64,000 bases of DNA from Cryptomeria japonica (GCF_030272615.1 NC_081408.1:766851330-766915329), one strand, 5' to 3'. Shown: positions 34,576 through 46,722, counted from the stretch's first letter. Made by a program: numbers and translations. The notes: generated by a model from the sequence alone, not told the origin.

Positions 34576-36084
34576 TTGAGTTATGAAACTCAAATGTCCA
34601 AATTGACCTTGAAAAGCTGGCAGGGAATTATGAGAGTCTTGATCCAAGTCATAGAGATTCATTTATCAAAGCTCTAGTAAAGAGTGGTACTGGTATTGTG
34701 TTGGATCAGAATCATAAGCCTCCTTATGATTCTAACATTTTTTTTCCATGGGTTGGGGATACTATTTCCTTGCTGTCGTTTTGCCTGGGATTGGAAAATG
34801 ATAGGGAAGTGGGTGCAAGCCTTCTTGAAATGATTTATAATATCCATTGTGTAGGTCATCCAGTAAGATATAATTTTGTTGAGCATGTTGTTCAATCCAT
34901 GCAAAAAAAATTACTAATGATAAAAAAAGGTTCCTATAAGACATTTAGGTTCTCATCCTACTTGTGCTATCTCCTTCTATCCAAGTATCGTGCAATATTT
35001 GAGACCAACAAGCTTTAAATTATGAGCTATAAGATTGATGAGAAGACTAGGAAGAGAACAGAGTATCCAATATATGATTGGACGCCAAAGATAAGGATGC
35101 ATGATAACAGGAAGAACTACAACCATTTTGTAGACTTCTTGTTGGCACCAATGTATAATGAAATTACAAGCACTCCAATGCCTAGGTTGCCTGTGTCTTG
35201 TAGAGATTGTATTCAACTCGGAAGTCAAATAGAATTGGCTAACTGGTTCTTCATGGAAGAATTCAATATGTTAAGGTTTTACGGATCGACAGTAAAACCA
35301 TACAGACTTCCAATACATGTGATAGAGAGGGTATTTGCATTAGAGTATGTATGACAATTGAAGAGCACAGATAGGCTCTTCCATGGTCAACAAAATAAGA
35401 GCATATTTCCTTCCTTGCCTTTCTCATGTGGAGGGTTCACATTTGAGAGAAAAGCATTGAATGTGGCACATGATTTTTTGAGAGTTTTTAACTTTGGTGA
35501 TGAGGGTCTTTGGCAGTATGATCCAATTAGTGTAGTTCAAGAAAGGCTTAAGAAAAATGGGAACTCTTCATCATTATGTCAACATGAAAGTAAACCATTG
35601 CTAGAAAAGCTTAGAAACATGGTTTCTTGGGATAAGGTTAAAAAAGAGATGGAGAAAATTGCAGTTGACAAAAACATTTTAACAAAAGAAATTTCATCAC
35701 AAATTATGGCATTGCAAATGCACATAGAGAGGACAACAGAGGAGGGCCAGGGCATCCAAAATAGGAGGTCCTACAATTTCTACCTAAAATATGCTAATCC
35801 ATCTAACAAATCTATTCCCAAATCAATTCTGCATGAATGTAAAGAGAATTATTTCACTCAAACCAAAATAAATGATTTTTGGAATATGAGGAGGAATATC
35901 GGTGAACCAAAGACAAGTGCAAAATTTGAGAGCATCAACAAGGATGCAGAGTTTAGCAAATTGTGGGATATGGAGCATGGCGGGACTGAAGGTGATGATG
36001 ATGAGCATGAGGTTGCCATTGAGCCCCCTCCAACAACTACTACAGTCTCGAAAATATTAGGTGGAGTCAATGAGTCCATGAAAC

Positions 36085-36180
36085 AAAAATATAGAAAAGG
36101 GGCAAACCTTGTGGAAAAAATGGGTTTTGAAGGTTGTGGTCTAGGTGCCAGAGGAGATGGCGTTTGGTATCCACTTCAGG
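36085..36180 (+). other. G-patch motif in the passenger protein
   Basis: The frame reads GANLVEKMGFEGCGLGARGD followed by GV, matching the G-patch pattern of a hydrophobic start, KMG, then GxGLG and a further glycine. The stop at 36195 follows closely and the reading continues beyond it in the same frame. Confidence 0.75.
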
Positions 36181-38251
36181 TACAACTTCCATCATAGTCA
36201 AAATCAAAAGGTCATCTTAAACCAGTCGTTGGACTTGATTCTTCAAATTCATCACGGATAGGTACTACTCATTACCCTCAAGGTCCACCTACATTTGTTT
36301 CAGGTTCAAATCCACAACCACCAGGTCCACCACCACATCATGGTATTCCAATTGGTGGTGAATCAAGTGCCACTACCACTGGTGGGGAATCTGGGGAAAG
36401 TATTCCTATTATTGTTTAGTCAAGTGATGTTGTGATTAGTGGGGTTGGCATGGGTACTACTACTCATACTAGTTGTCTTGGTGTTGGACAAGGGAAACAT
36501 CAAAATATCTCTTGGAGGAGGCCACTAGAGGTAGATACTCAATCTCATACTAATGAGAATCCTATATCAAGTGCCATTGACACTAGGAATCAATCATTTA
36601 CAGCTTCAGATCACACACCTCAAAAGACTATGAAAACTACACATGAAAGTGTCAGTGGGAGTGGGACAACATCAGGAACTATTGTTGGTAATCTTGGTCA
36701 AGCATTAGTTAAAACCATAGGAATAATGGAACTAGAGCCTATGGTATTCCTATGTCACCTTTCAAACATTCAATTTCTTCAGCAAGCCCAAATTTTCAAT
36801 TTCGTGATTACTATGAAAAATATGAACACACAACAAAAGCAAATAAAGAAAAAAAGAAAGCATTTCATAGGAATTCCATGTCTAAAGTTGTAAACGAACA
36901 ACTTGCAAGGAACATGGTATTTCCAACATATGACCCACATAAAGATATGATGGAGTTCATGGTTGTTATGCCCCGGGGCCCATCTAAAGATAAAATTCCA
37001 CCACACAGTCAAATAGACCCCTCTCAATTTCAAGTTAGTACCCTCCAAATGTATTCTTCCAAGTACATAATGTGGACAAATTTAGTGTGTCAAAAAGGAC
37101 TAACGAAGTGGTCTACAATTCACTGCTAAAGGTGGAGAGAGAAAAAAATAAACTGGAGAAACAAATAGAAAAGTTATAGGCAGACCTGGAAAATGAAAAA
37201 ATCAAGGAGGAAAGCCACAAATAACAAGTGCAATGATTTATAGAAAAGGATAAAAAATTTGGGCTCTACAGTAAAAATTGTAGAGCCAGAGAAGATGGAT
37301 GCAGAATTGAAGGACCTAACAGAAAAACTGGCTAAAAGCAGTAAAAAAATTGTTGAGGAAAAAGCCTGTTTTCAAAAATTATACAAAATTTATGAGTCTA
37401 CTGCCGCCGAAATGAGAAAATTATAGGACCTATTGGATCATGGGAAGGAAAAAGAAAAACATTTGCGAGAGGAAGTAGAGGAAGAAAGAAAAAAATTTGC
37501 ACAAATGAAAGAAGACCTACACAATGCAAATGATAAAATAAAAACTTTGGAGGATAGATTCAAAGATAACATGAAAAATACAACAAAGTATATACAAGAA
37601 AACATTTGGCAGCAAATAATGCAGAGGACTGAGAAGTTGTGTGAATGGTTTCAATTCACTGAAAGTATGAGACAAATTTTTATAAAAATCAAAGGGCACT
37701 ATGAGAAGAGCACAAATGTTTATTCAAAAGATGAAATGGCAAATTTTTTTTTGAAAGTAGTCTGTAGTTCCAGTGACAGCTACTTGGCATCTAAGGGAAT
37801 TAAGAGCCGCATTGATGCCACAGTTGAGACATCATCTATCATTCAAAAATTCCAGAAGCTAAGGGAAACATCGGAATTTATGGAAAGTTGTGAAAAAAAG
37901 ATAGCGAAGCTGCAAGAAAAGAAAAATAATTTGGTTAAACTTGGTTTGCCTAAGCCTATTGACACATCAAATAAATTCATCGGAGAAGAACCTTACAAAA
38001 AAATCATGGAGATAAAAATGAAGTCTGATTTAGACTTGCTTCCAAAGGACACAACTCCCAAAAGCTTTCTAGAATTCATCCAACCATTTACAACTCTAAA
38101 TTTGATATTGGATGAAACAACAATGTCAAGTAAATCTTCTAAATATGGAATGTTGATGAAGTTGGAGTTGACTTTCCATAGTTTACAGAATATTGACCTT
38201 CTATCAGACGAAGAGTGGAGCACCCTACAAAAACTGGCACAAAATTCTTAA

Positions 38252-39211
38252 GAATCATAGTATGTATTACACAGTTTTCTTCTTTTATTCTTAATTTCAA
38301 GGTTTTATGTTTTTTCTATTGCTATTTTGCTAATCTAGCCTATGAATCTATGATGCACTTGCTGTTGCTATTTTGCTAATCTAGCCTATTAATCTATTTT
38401 ATGAATAGGAAAAAAACCAACACTCGCTATTGCTATTTTGCTAATTCAGCCTATGAATCTATGATGCACAGTGCAAAACTTCAGCCAGTAAATTTGTATT
38501 CTCAAATTCTCCCTTGCTTTAACATTTATTCATTTCTCTATTTCTGATTAGTAGGTTTTAGGCACTGCTCTTATCTATGTTTGATTTGGCATGGCGTGAA
38601 TTAATATTTAATTTTGAACTCTATTTTTTGAACAGGAGACATCAAACATGTACTAGATGTTAAATTGCTAATATGGCCTGTGATAGCCATATAAATATGT
38701 GTTGAGTTTGTGATTTTGATATTCAGTGTTCACATGTTGCAAACTTGCAATTCGACCTGAAGCTGTTGTTGTTGCTCCCTTGTTTCTATAAAAGGGAATT
38801 CAGGGTCATTTGCAATTTTGCAAAGGGTTCTAAAACTTTGTATTCACTTTTGGATGGACATTGGAGAATCACATAGGAGTTATTGTTTCTCTCTTGTTTT
38901 TATAAAAGGGAATTCAAGGTCTTTTGCAAAGCGTTCTGAAACTTTGTATTCACTTTTGCAATTGGCATGGAGAATCACACAGATTGGTGTATTACTATTG
39001 AATGAATTGTATCATATGGCTATATTTTGAAAGAATTAATGAAAATCTAAGTTCTCTACATGTGTATTACTATTGAATGAATTGTATCATATGGTTTTGA
39101 AATGTATCACACATATTTGAGACTCAAACATGTATAAATAAACAATAAACACATTATGGTTTTTTTTATTATGCTATTTTAAATCTGGAAATAGAAAGTT
39201 GAAAAATACAA
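38252..39211. repeat. Convergent 3' region with several direct duplications
   Basis: Between the ends of the passenger gene and the transposase gene lie three copies of a TTGCTATTTTGCTAATCTAG block (38317-38467), two copies of a 95-base block with TATAAAAGGGAATTCA and TTTGTATTCACTTTTG (38779-38870 and 38884-38980), and two copies of a GTGTATTACTATTGAATG block (38984 and 39062). No gene is seen. Confidence 0.8.
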
Positions 39212-41599
39212 TTACAAATCAATATTAAATTCTAATTGCAAAAAGTAATATGCTTTTGTAATATGAATGATGAGATACAGTAATAAGATTAATAAATACC
39301 AATCTCTTATAGTTTCTTCACTCTGAGTCTGAGTCTGCATATCTTCACCACACTGCATCTCAATGCTACCATTAGGTCCAGTAGTCCCACTGGCACTTTG
39401 GTTTGAAGTGTTTCCCAAACCTCTTCTTTCACATTTGGACCTCCAGATTTGCAGTGACCTATTGTAAGGAAAAGTGTGGACATCATACCTAGATGTATAG
39501 AGCCTCAAGCAATTTTCCAAATTTTTGTCTAGTTTGTTTCTTAGGTTTGATTTTAGGAACCCCAAAGCACTGAAAACTCTCTCATCTTCCACCGAACCCA
39601 ATATCATGGTAAGACATAAATCAGAAAGCTTCACATATTTTGTCATTGAATCACGCAAGGATGGGTTCTCAACTATATATTTCCAAAACCTTTTTACTGA
39701 TCCTTCTTTGCGAGGATTCTCCATTTTGGCATATTGTTCTTTCATAGTGTATGCAAAATGAGATGATTTCTCTTGAAGATGAGTTTCATCTAATATTCCA
39801 TTTATAGTTACTCCATTAAATTCTTTGGATATGCAAAATTGTTTTATCAAAGTTAGTAGCCTACTTCAAAAATCAGATGCACTATTGAGCCTCCAATAAT
39901 GAGGAAACACAATAGACATGGCTTCAAGTAGGTTGTCAAGAGGGAATCTTCTTCTAATTTGTGAGGAAAGATCATATGCAATTTTCTTCACAGAAGTAGT
40001 TACAGTCTCAACAATCTTGTCGAAATCTTCCTTTGTAACTCTTGCTAGTTTCTTCTTGGGGTGCTTTCCTAGTTCCTCGGGGTTGACTGTGGCATAGAAG
40101 TGCATTGGTATCTCAACTCCCCATACATTGGCACATACCTCCCCATCTGCATTGATTTGTAAGAAATTATCAGGATTATTCAAATTTGTGAGTGTCCACC
40201 ACTTAACAAATTTTTCATCAGATAGTGTTGGTTGATTTCGATAGAGATTGTCGAGGGTCATGCATGTCATCTTATGCAGCGTAGCATATTCTGCAATATA
40301 CAAAGCTCTTTTTTGGGCTACCTTCATAATATTCGTCAGTTCCTCTAGCATGGGCAGAAGAGCTACTAAAGTTAAGAGTGTCTCTAAATTACTTAACCTG
40401 CCAAGAAGTTCAAGAATTTTTGGTTGATCTGATTCATCATGAGTTGTGTGAAATAGTCCAATCAAGGATGGATATTCTGAAAACACTCGATGCGCTGGAC
40501 CATCCAAAGAGATCCATGTGGTATCATTATACTTGAGAAGATTGTTCCCATCAGTTAATCCATCAGCAAAGTGTTGAAATTCCATAAATCATTTGGGACT
40601 TCGACAAAAGTGTGAGTAGAGGTCTCTGATTAAAATTTCAATTTTTTTAACTGAAACAAACTTGCTCACAATTCCAAAAGCTAGATTCATTCTATGAGCC
40701 ATGTAGTGAATTGTAGTAATGTATGGTGTAAATGAAGTTTCAATCTTTGTACAAAGACCATTCCTGTGACCTTGCATTATAGAAGCTCCATCTACTCCAA
40801 AACAAACCAATTTTTTGGCTATTGTCATGTCATCCATACCTCCATATTCAATTAAACTTTTCTTTGCTAGTTGAAATAAATTTTCTGCTATCGCACTCTC
40901 CTTCATTTTAGCAATAGATAGTAGATGAGGTTGGTGGGTATGATTCTCTACAGTATAAACATTCATGCATACCCATGAAGTATTGTCTACTATCGTAACT
41001 TCATCTAAAGAAAATGCAATAAAGTTTGACTCTCTTATTTTTTCCTGCACATATTCTTTTTCAACCTCATCAAGACAACTTGCCCATTCCCATCCACTGT
41101 TTACTGACCAGTATCTATTAGGATAGTTAAGAACTTTCAAAAAGTATAATAAACCACTAATTGATGGGAAATCTGTCATAGCACACCCTCTACTCAAAAT
41201 ATGAAAAACAACGCTTAACTGAATAGCTTTTCCTAGTTGTTCTATTTGCATTGCTTTTCCAAAACCGGCTTCAATAGAACCTTTAACTTCAGCAGGCTTC
41301 ATCTATAATTTCTCATGAAAATAATACTCTTCGACATTCCTCACATGCTTACATTCATCCTTTTTTTTCCACCTTATCATTGATTTTTCAACCCCGTCTA
41401 TCATTTGTTTTTCATAAACTTTACCCATATGCTTTTCTATGGTGTCAAATTTTAGCTGCAACCCAATTTCCTTGTTATGTTTCCAAGTGCAAATCTTACA
41501 CCTGCATTCTATTGGAGGCTCGCCTTTAATTGGATTCTCGACTGGTTCAATGAATGGATACTTTGATGCCCAATTAATTTGAAAATTCCTCACTGACAT
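39212..41599 (-). pseudogene. hAT transposase
   Basis: One minus-strand frame of 796 codons is interrupted only by three stops: TAG at 41303, TGA at 40589 and TGA at 39866. A BED/C2H2-like zinc-binding segment (CRCKICTWKHNKEIG...IEKHMGK) lies near residues 30-65. The RNase H-like core includes FSLDEVT with a candidate first catalytic Asp (about residue 190), GVDGASIMQG with a candidate second Asp (about 265), and HYMAHRMNLAF. SLDGPAHRVFSEYPSLIGLF follows. The C-terminal hAT dimerisation region contains SVEDERVFSALGFLKSNLRN (about 670), where the third acidic residue is expected. It would excise and insert the element; as it stands it is inactive. Confidence 0.9.
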
Positions 41600-42002
41600 A
41601 TCCGACTCTCGATCCTTTTTTATTGTGGTTCACCCTTTTTTGATATGGCTTTTCTTTTCCCCTTCCGTGCATTATCATCAATGGAATTATCACCTAAGTC
41701 GATTATATCATTCTGGCTAACTTGGGTATCTACCAGATAATCTTCTTCAAGATCATCCTGATCTGAGATATCAGGTTCATCACCACCTTCAACATGCGGC
41801 GCAGGTGGCGAATTTTGTACTTGTATTTGTGATGATGTACCTTCCTAATTTTCACCAGTACCACAATCTTTTCCAATGCCAAAGTACGAAGACAACGTTC
41901 TACTTTTTGTTGGCCTCTCCTAGCCTTCACCACATTTAGGTTTCCTACCCATCTTCCTGTTCGACATCTCCAACAAAATAAAGGTTGCCAAAAAAATATC
42001 AA
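41600..42002 (-). pseudogene. Transposase N-terminal region, frameshifted
   Basis: Upstream of the main transposase frame a reading near 41960 gives MSNRKMGRKP. A different frame from about 41820 to 41620 gives an acidic region (DISDQDDLEEDYLVDTQ) and a basic cluster KGKRKAISKKG resembling a nuclear localisation signal, ending just before the main frame. At least two indels are needed to connect these with MSVRNFQINW at 41599. An intron is an alternative. Confidence 0.5.
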
Positions 42003-42702
42003 TTTGCTGAAGAAGCAATAATAGACTATAATGTATAATATACCACTTCAAAAATATGATCGCTCACCTTTAGGCTTTAGGTCACTAGCAGTCGTCAATA
42101 TAGTCAACAATAATGATTTTCCTTGGTCTAAAACTTCGCTATTGATTAGAATTTAGAACCTAGAACCCACCAGATTGTGTTGAGATAGATCTAATCTTTG
42201 CATGTATTTATACCAATCCTTATATGGCAAATTCCACAGGAATTTTATATGGTATACAAATATTTGGCAAATCCCGTGTAACTATAACATGACTTATGTA
42301 ATTTTTGAGGCGATTATAGGTCATCCAAATAATAGGCGAATACAATATAGTTGGCGAAAGTTGGGGTGAATGGAGACACACGTCCACAAGATGTTGGGCG
42401 AATTGGGTCCCCCTAGCTAACAAATCTTCACATGCCTATAGGCGAATTGAGGTCATCTATTAAGGCAACCTCAGAGAGTGTAGGAGAAACAATTAAATTT
42501 ACTGTGTGTCCACCATATATTGTATTGGTGAAATTATAGCATAGAAACATTTAATTGCATAAAACATATGGCGATTGAGCCGTGACTTTCATGAAAATTG
42601 ATAATGTTCTAGTGATATGGCCACCCCCAGATTGTACAAAATATTCACCATTTCTAACATGGCCGATGTGAAAAAATTGCCATTGGCAAATATTCGCCAC
42701 TA
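42003..42702. repeat. Right subterminal repeat region of the hAT
   Basis: At least six GGCGAA/GGCGAT words occur between about 42310 and 42700 (AGGCGAATACAA, TTGGCGAAAGTT, GGGCGAATTGG, AGGCGAATTGAG, ATGGCGATTGAG, TTGGCAAATATTCGCC). They resemble the left subterminal region. The transposase promoter should lie here. Confidence 0.65.
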
Positions 42703-42827
42703 AAGTAAACTCTACTTCCTAGTCCAATCCTTCTACCGGAAGTTGGTAAATAACCATAACAACTAGTGTTGACATCAATGACAAAACATCAATGCAAAAC
42801 ATAATCAATTTTTTCATATTGCCAACA
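42703..42827 (-). repeat. Element B 3' LTR, proximal part
   Basis: Bases 42714-42827 match 46608-46722 of the 5' LTR and end CATATTGCCAACA, the minus-strand LTR start TGTTGGCAATATG. The first eight bases are the hAT target duplication. Confidence 0.88.
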
Positions 42828-43115
42828 ATATCCTCCTTTGGCATTGATGACAATAGTAGATGTGAAAAACATCTAAGTGCCAATCAATGCCAACAATCAT
42901 CATCTCTAAAGGATATAGCAATGAAACTTTGAACCAAATCTAAATCAAATGACCAAATATTGCCACCAAACTCTCCCTCAAGAGTGCAAACGATCTAAAA
43001 TATAAATATAGCATTATATATCTCTCCTCTTTAATATCAATTTCCTATTTTTCACATATATCCCTCCCCCTTTGACATCAATGCCAAAGATATGACATAG
43101 ACATCAAATAAAATA
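42828..43115 (-). other. Element B polypurine tract and 3' non-coding region
   Basis: On the minus strand GCCAAAGGAGGATAT directly precedes the LTR start, the polypurine tract position. The remainder up to the RNase H stop has no gene. Confidence 0.75.
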
Positions 43116-44700
43116 TTAAATCTCTAAATCACAAGGCTGACTACTTCCCTTGAGTAGTATAATTATTTCATCAATCCGGGGCAAAATATAGCTTTGATAA
43201 TGTATACTAGACTGATGCACATTTGCATCATTTAAGTTTCTACAAGAGGGGTAGAAACCCTCAATCTGTCTCTCAAAATATTCAAATGATTCCTGGGACA
43301 AAGGTTTAGTGAAGATGTCGACTATCTGTTCTTTAGTATTCACATAAACCAATTTGACTTCTTTTGCTTCCACCTTTTCCTTCAAAAAGTTATACTTGAT
43401 TGATATGTACTTAGTCTTGGAGTGAAATACCAGATTCTTTGACATGTCACTAGCTACAAAGTTATCACAATGATTGATAACCGGATCATTACAACTCACT
43501 TTTATATCCTTAAACATTTGCTTCATCCATAGAACTTGAGTGGAATTGGTTGCTGCTGCAACATATTCAACTTCAACAATAGATAGAGAAATGCATGATT
43601 GCTTCTTGGTGATGCATGAAACCAACTTCTTCCCAAGAAAGAATGCTCCACTGAAAGTTCTCTTCCGGTCATTAACATCACCTGACCAATTTGCATCTGT
43701 ATATGCACATAAGGTAAAGTCATCATCTTTAGGGTACCATAAGCCATATTCAATTGTTCCTTGCAAATACTGGAATATCCTTTTTACTGCATTTTCATGA
43801 TTTTATCTTGGATTACTTTAATATCTAGATACAATACTAACTGCATTCATTATATCTGATCTAGTCTGAGTTAAATATAGAAAACCACCAATCATGGATT
43901 TATCTCTTATAGGATTTACCAGTGGGGATACATCTTTGATAGACAATTTTTCACTGGTAACCATAGGAGTACTAACCGGTTTTGAATTTTGCATACTAAA
44001 TTTCTTCAATAATTCCCTTAGATACTAAGTTTGACAGATAAAGATGAATTTTTCAATATGTTTAATTTGCGAACCTAGAAAGAATCTTATCTCTCTAGTC
44101 ATAGACATTTCAAATTCTTTCTTCAAATTGTCAAAGAATTCCATGCATAATTTTTCTTCACCTCCAAAAATGATATCATCAACAAATACTTCAATAATCA
44201 AAATATCATCATTAGTGATCTTATAATATAGGTTATTGTCAACATTACCTTTAGTAAAATCAAGCTTCAAAAGATACTTATTCAAGCTTGCATACCAAGC
44301 TCTAGGAGCCTATTTTAATACATATAAAGATTTCCTTAATCTGCAAACCATTTTTTTATCATCTGTTAGTGAAAATCCACCATGTTTCTCAATAAAGACT
44401 TCCTCTTCAAGTTCTCCATTTATAAATGCATACTTAACATTCATTTGAGAGACCTTGTAGTTCTTATAGGCTGCATAAGCAAGAAATAGTCTAACATCTT
44501 CAATTCTAGCTACTGGTGAAAAAGTTTCACCATAATCAATTCCTTCCATTTGAGAATATCCTTTGCAGACTAACCTAGCCATATTTCTTACTACTTGTCC
44601 ATCCTCATTCAATTTGTTTCTAAAAACCCATTTAGTTCCAATGACATTATTGTTTTCAGGCCAGGGAACCCAAGTCCAAGTATTGTTCTTTTCTATATCT
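43116..44700 (-). pseudogene. pol: Element B copia reverse transcriptase and RNase H
   Basis: A single minus-strand frame with a few stops (44310, 44025, 43818, about 43804) covers reverse transcriptase and RNase H. RT motifs include KGYSQMEGIDYGETFSPVAR, NVKYAFINGELEEEVFIEKH and FVDDIIFGG (catalytic aspartates; near 44180). RNase H shows YTDANWSGDVNDRK, EVEYVAAA, and the typical C-terminal TKYISIKYNFLKEKV and VDIFTKPLSQ. The family is Ty1/copia. The enzyme would copy element RNA to DNA in cytoplasmic particles; stops inactivate it. Confidence 0.92.
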
Positions 44701-45199
44701 GATCTAATTCATCTTCCATAGCATTCATCCAACATTCATCTTTACAAGATTCAATTACTGATGTTGGTTCAATATGAGAAATAAGACATACCTCTTCATT
44801 TTCCAGTATTCTTCTTGTCATAACTTCCTTCTTTTTGTCTCCAATGATCTGATTTTCATAATGATTTAGCCTTACATACCTTGGTATTTTGTGATTTTCA
44901 GGTTCTTTGTGCTACTCTTCAATTACAATTGAATTTTTTGACGATTCTGGGGTAACTGGTTCAATATTTTGTTTTGGTTCAGGCATTACCAGATCAGTTA
45001 TGATCATTTCCACTGTCGGTTCTCTATCATAAGATTTAGCTTGGTCTTTGTATTTCTCATCCACCTTCAGATTGGTTCTCTCTACAATTCTCTATAATCT
45101 TTTCTTATAACATCTATATGCTTTTCTTTTAGTTAAATAACCAGCAAATATTCCTTCATCACATCTAGGATGAAACTTTCCAATTGAGTCATTTCTTTT

Positions 45200-45933
45200 G
45201 ATATAACACTTCCAAAAAATTTGAAATACTTAAGAGTAGGGGAATGACTAAACCATAATTCGTAAGGTGTCTTACTAGTATCTCCTTTGATGTGAACTCT
45301 ATTGAATGTATAAACTATTGCACTTATTTCTTCTCTCTAGTAGATATGAGGCAAATTATCTTCCATCATCATGGTTTTGTTTGCTTCCAAAATGGTTCTA
45401 TTCTTCCTTTCCACAATACCATTCTGCTGAGATGTATGGGTTGCAGATAATTGTCTCATAATGCCATTTTTCTCACCATAACTGTTGAATTCACCAGATA
45501 TGAATTCACCACCTTGATCAGATCTCAGACACTTGATTTTCATTCATGTCTCTATTTCAACCATAGCTTTAAAGATCTTGAATTTCTCAAAGGCTTCAGA
45601 TTTTTCCCTTAGAATAGAAAACCACATCATTCTAGAATAGTCATCAATGATTAACATTAAATATCTATCTCCTTGAAAGCTTCTTGTACTAGTAGGACCA
45701 CATAGGTTAGTATGAATCAAATCAAGAATATCATTAGATTTATTAGGTATACTCCTAAAAGAAGTTTTAATTTGCTTACCCATTTGACATTCCCTACATA
45801 TTGGATAATGGGGCTTCACAATCATGGGTAAGTCTCTAACTACCTTAGTTGAAATGATCTTTACAATGCAATCAAAATTTAAATAACACAACTTCTTATG
45901 CCATAGGCAACTTTCATCAATGTGTGCAATCAA
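45200..45933 (-). pseudogene. pol: Element B copia pre-integrase and integrase
   Basis: The pre-integrase zinc region begins ESCLWHKKLCYLNFDCI near 45915. The integrase core follows: LCGPTSTRSFQGDRYLMLII with DDYSRMMWF near 45640, then RSDQGGEFISGEF (45520) and HTSQQNGIVERKNRTILE, which supply the D, D and E residues. After a stop at 45337 the reading continues in frame with AIVYTFNRVHIKGDTSKTPY. At 45944 the frame runs directly into LTR sequence, so protease and gag are missing. The stretch 44700-45200 is a poorly conserved linker with stops. Confidence 0.88.
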
Positions 45934-45944
45934 ACATTCCAGAT

Positions 45945-46722
45945 TATAGTTTTGGTTAAGCTCAATACTGGAGGTCTAAAACCTCTTGCATAAAACCAAC
46001 TTGATCACCTATGATCAACCAAATCCTCTGCTCATATGATTATTACACTATTCGCTCCTTGCACATCTTCTACAATGAGATCTTACATATATTTATACGA
46101 AACTAGGACCTAAACAATTAGGTCGGCCACCCAAATGACAATACAATAAATCCATTGCATAATCCTGAAATAAAATCATAAAGCATGTTATTCTTGGGCC
46201 AAACAAATATCATCCAACCAATAAAACAGCTTGGAAGCACATCAAAATGATCCAACAACACGTTTCATGAATCTGGTCCATAACCTAGATATCACCAGAC
46301 CTAAATTAGATCCACACGTGCTAAAGTAATGATTCCAATTAGTCAAGACACAAATAAAATCACCATCAACATTCTAAATCCCTTCTAGAAATCGCACCAA
46401 CACCACTTATGCATTATATCAAGAATCTTCAATGAAGCTCTGTCGATAAAACCCTTACTGGATCAAGAAAGCAGGCTTACTATAACATAAGATAGCATCC
46501 AATCATCGGGTCAATACCAATTGATTGAAACATACTTCAAAAGCATATGAACCATTTATACAATCTTATTCCATAATCTAGATCATACCAGTAACAATCA
46601 ACTGATACACTTCCTAGTCCAATCCTTCTATCGGAAGCTGGTAAACAACCATAACAACTAGTGTTGAGATCAATGATAAAACATCAATGCAACACATAAT
46701 CAATTCCTTCATATTGCCAATA
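45945..46722 (-). repeat. Element B 5' LTR, truncated
   Basis: Plus-strand right end is CATATTGCCAATA (terminal CA changed to TA). It aligns to the split 3' LTR but lacks roughly the last 480 bases, the primer site and gag. The break joins LTR to pre-integrase coding sequence, so a deletion of internal sequence is the simplest explanation. Confidence 0.85.

Larger units (their letters stand above)
24911..38251 (+). pseudogene. hAT passenger gene: unrecognised G-patch and coiled-coil protein, split by two LTR insertions
   Basis: Coding pieces 24911-25026, 32822-33140 and 34590-38251 join in one frame when elements D and E, each with one duplicated target, are discounted, giving about 1,365 codons. 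The frame has stops at 33099, 35016, 35352, 36195 and 36418 and frameshifts near 36723, 37060 and 37130-37260. The first 640 residues form an unrecognised, probably folded region. A G-patch follows (about residues 645-675), then a Gly/Pro/Thr/Ser-rich linker, a basic segment, a coiled coil (about 990-1170) and a C-terminal globular part. It converges on the transposase. I do not know the family; RNA or helicase contact via the G-patch is inference. Confidence 0.72.
19581..42702 (-). mobile_element. Element C: giant hAT DNA transposon with passenger genes
   Basis: Terminal inverted repeats TGTTGGCGAAT (19581-19591) and ATTCGCCACTA (42692-42702) match at 9 of 11 positions and resemble the CAGTGGCG-type ends of many hAT elements. 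Flanking octamers GTGTAAAA and AAGTAAAC share five of eight positions, consistent with a decayed 8-bp target duplication. The element splits one LTR of B exactly here. Removing nested elements D and E leaves about 13.9 kb, several times the usual plant hAT. It contains a hAT transposase (minus strand), a convergent frame of about 1,365 codons, two other decayed frames and repeat arrays. Confidence 0.82.
18437..46722 (-). mobile_element. Element B: copia retrotransposon inserted in element A
   Basis: GGATA at 18432-18436 and 46723-46727 is the 5-bp target duplication; it lies in A's coding frame. Without the hAT the element is about 5.1 kb. The right-hand LTR (45945-46722) is the 5' LTR; the left-hand 3' LTR is split by the hAT into 18437-19580 and 42703-42827. 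Pol (integrase, reverse transcriptase, RNase H) lies at 45933-43116. The end of the 5' LTR, the primer site, gag and protease are deleted. Confidence 0.88.
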
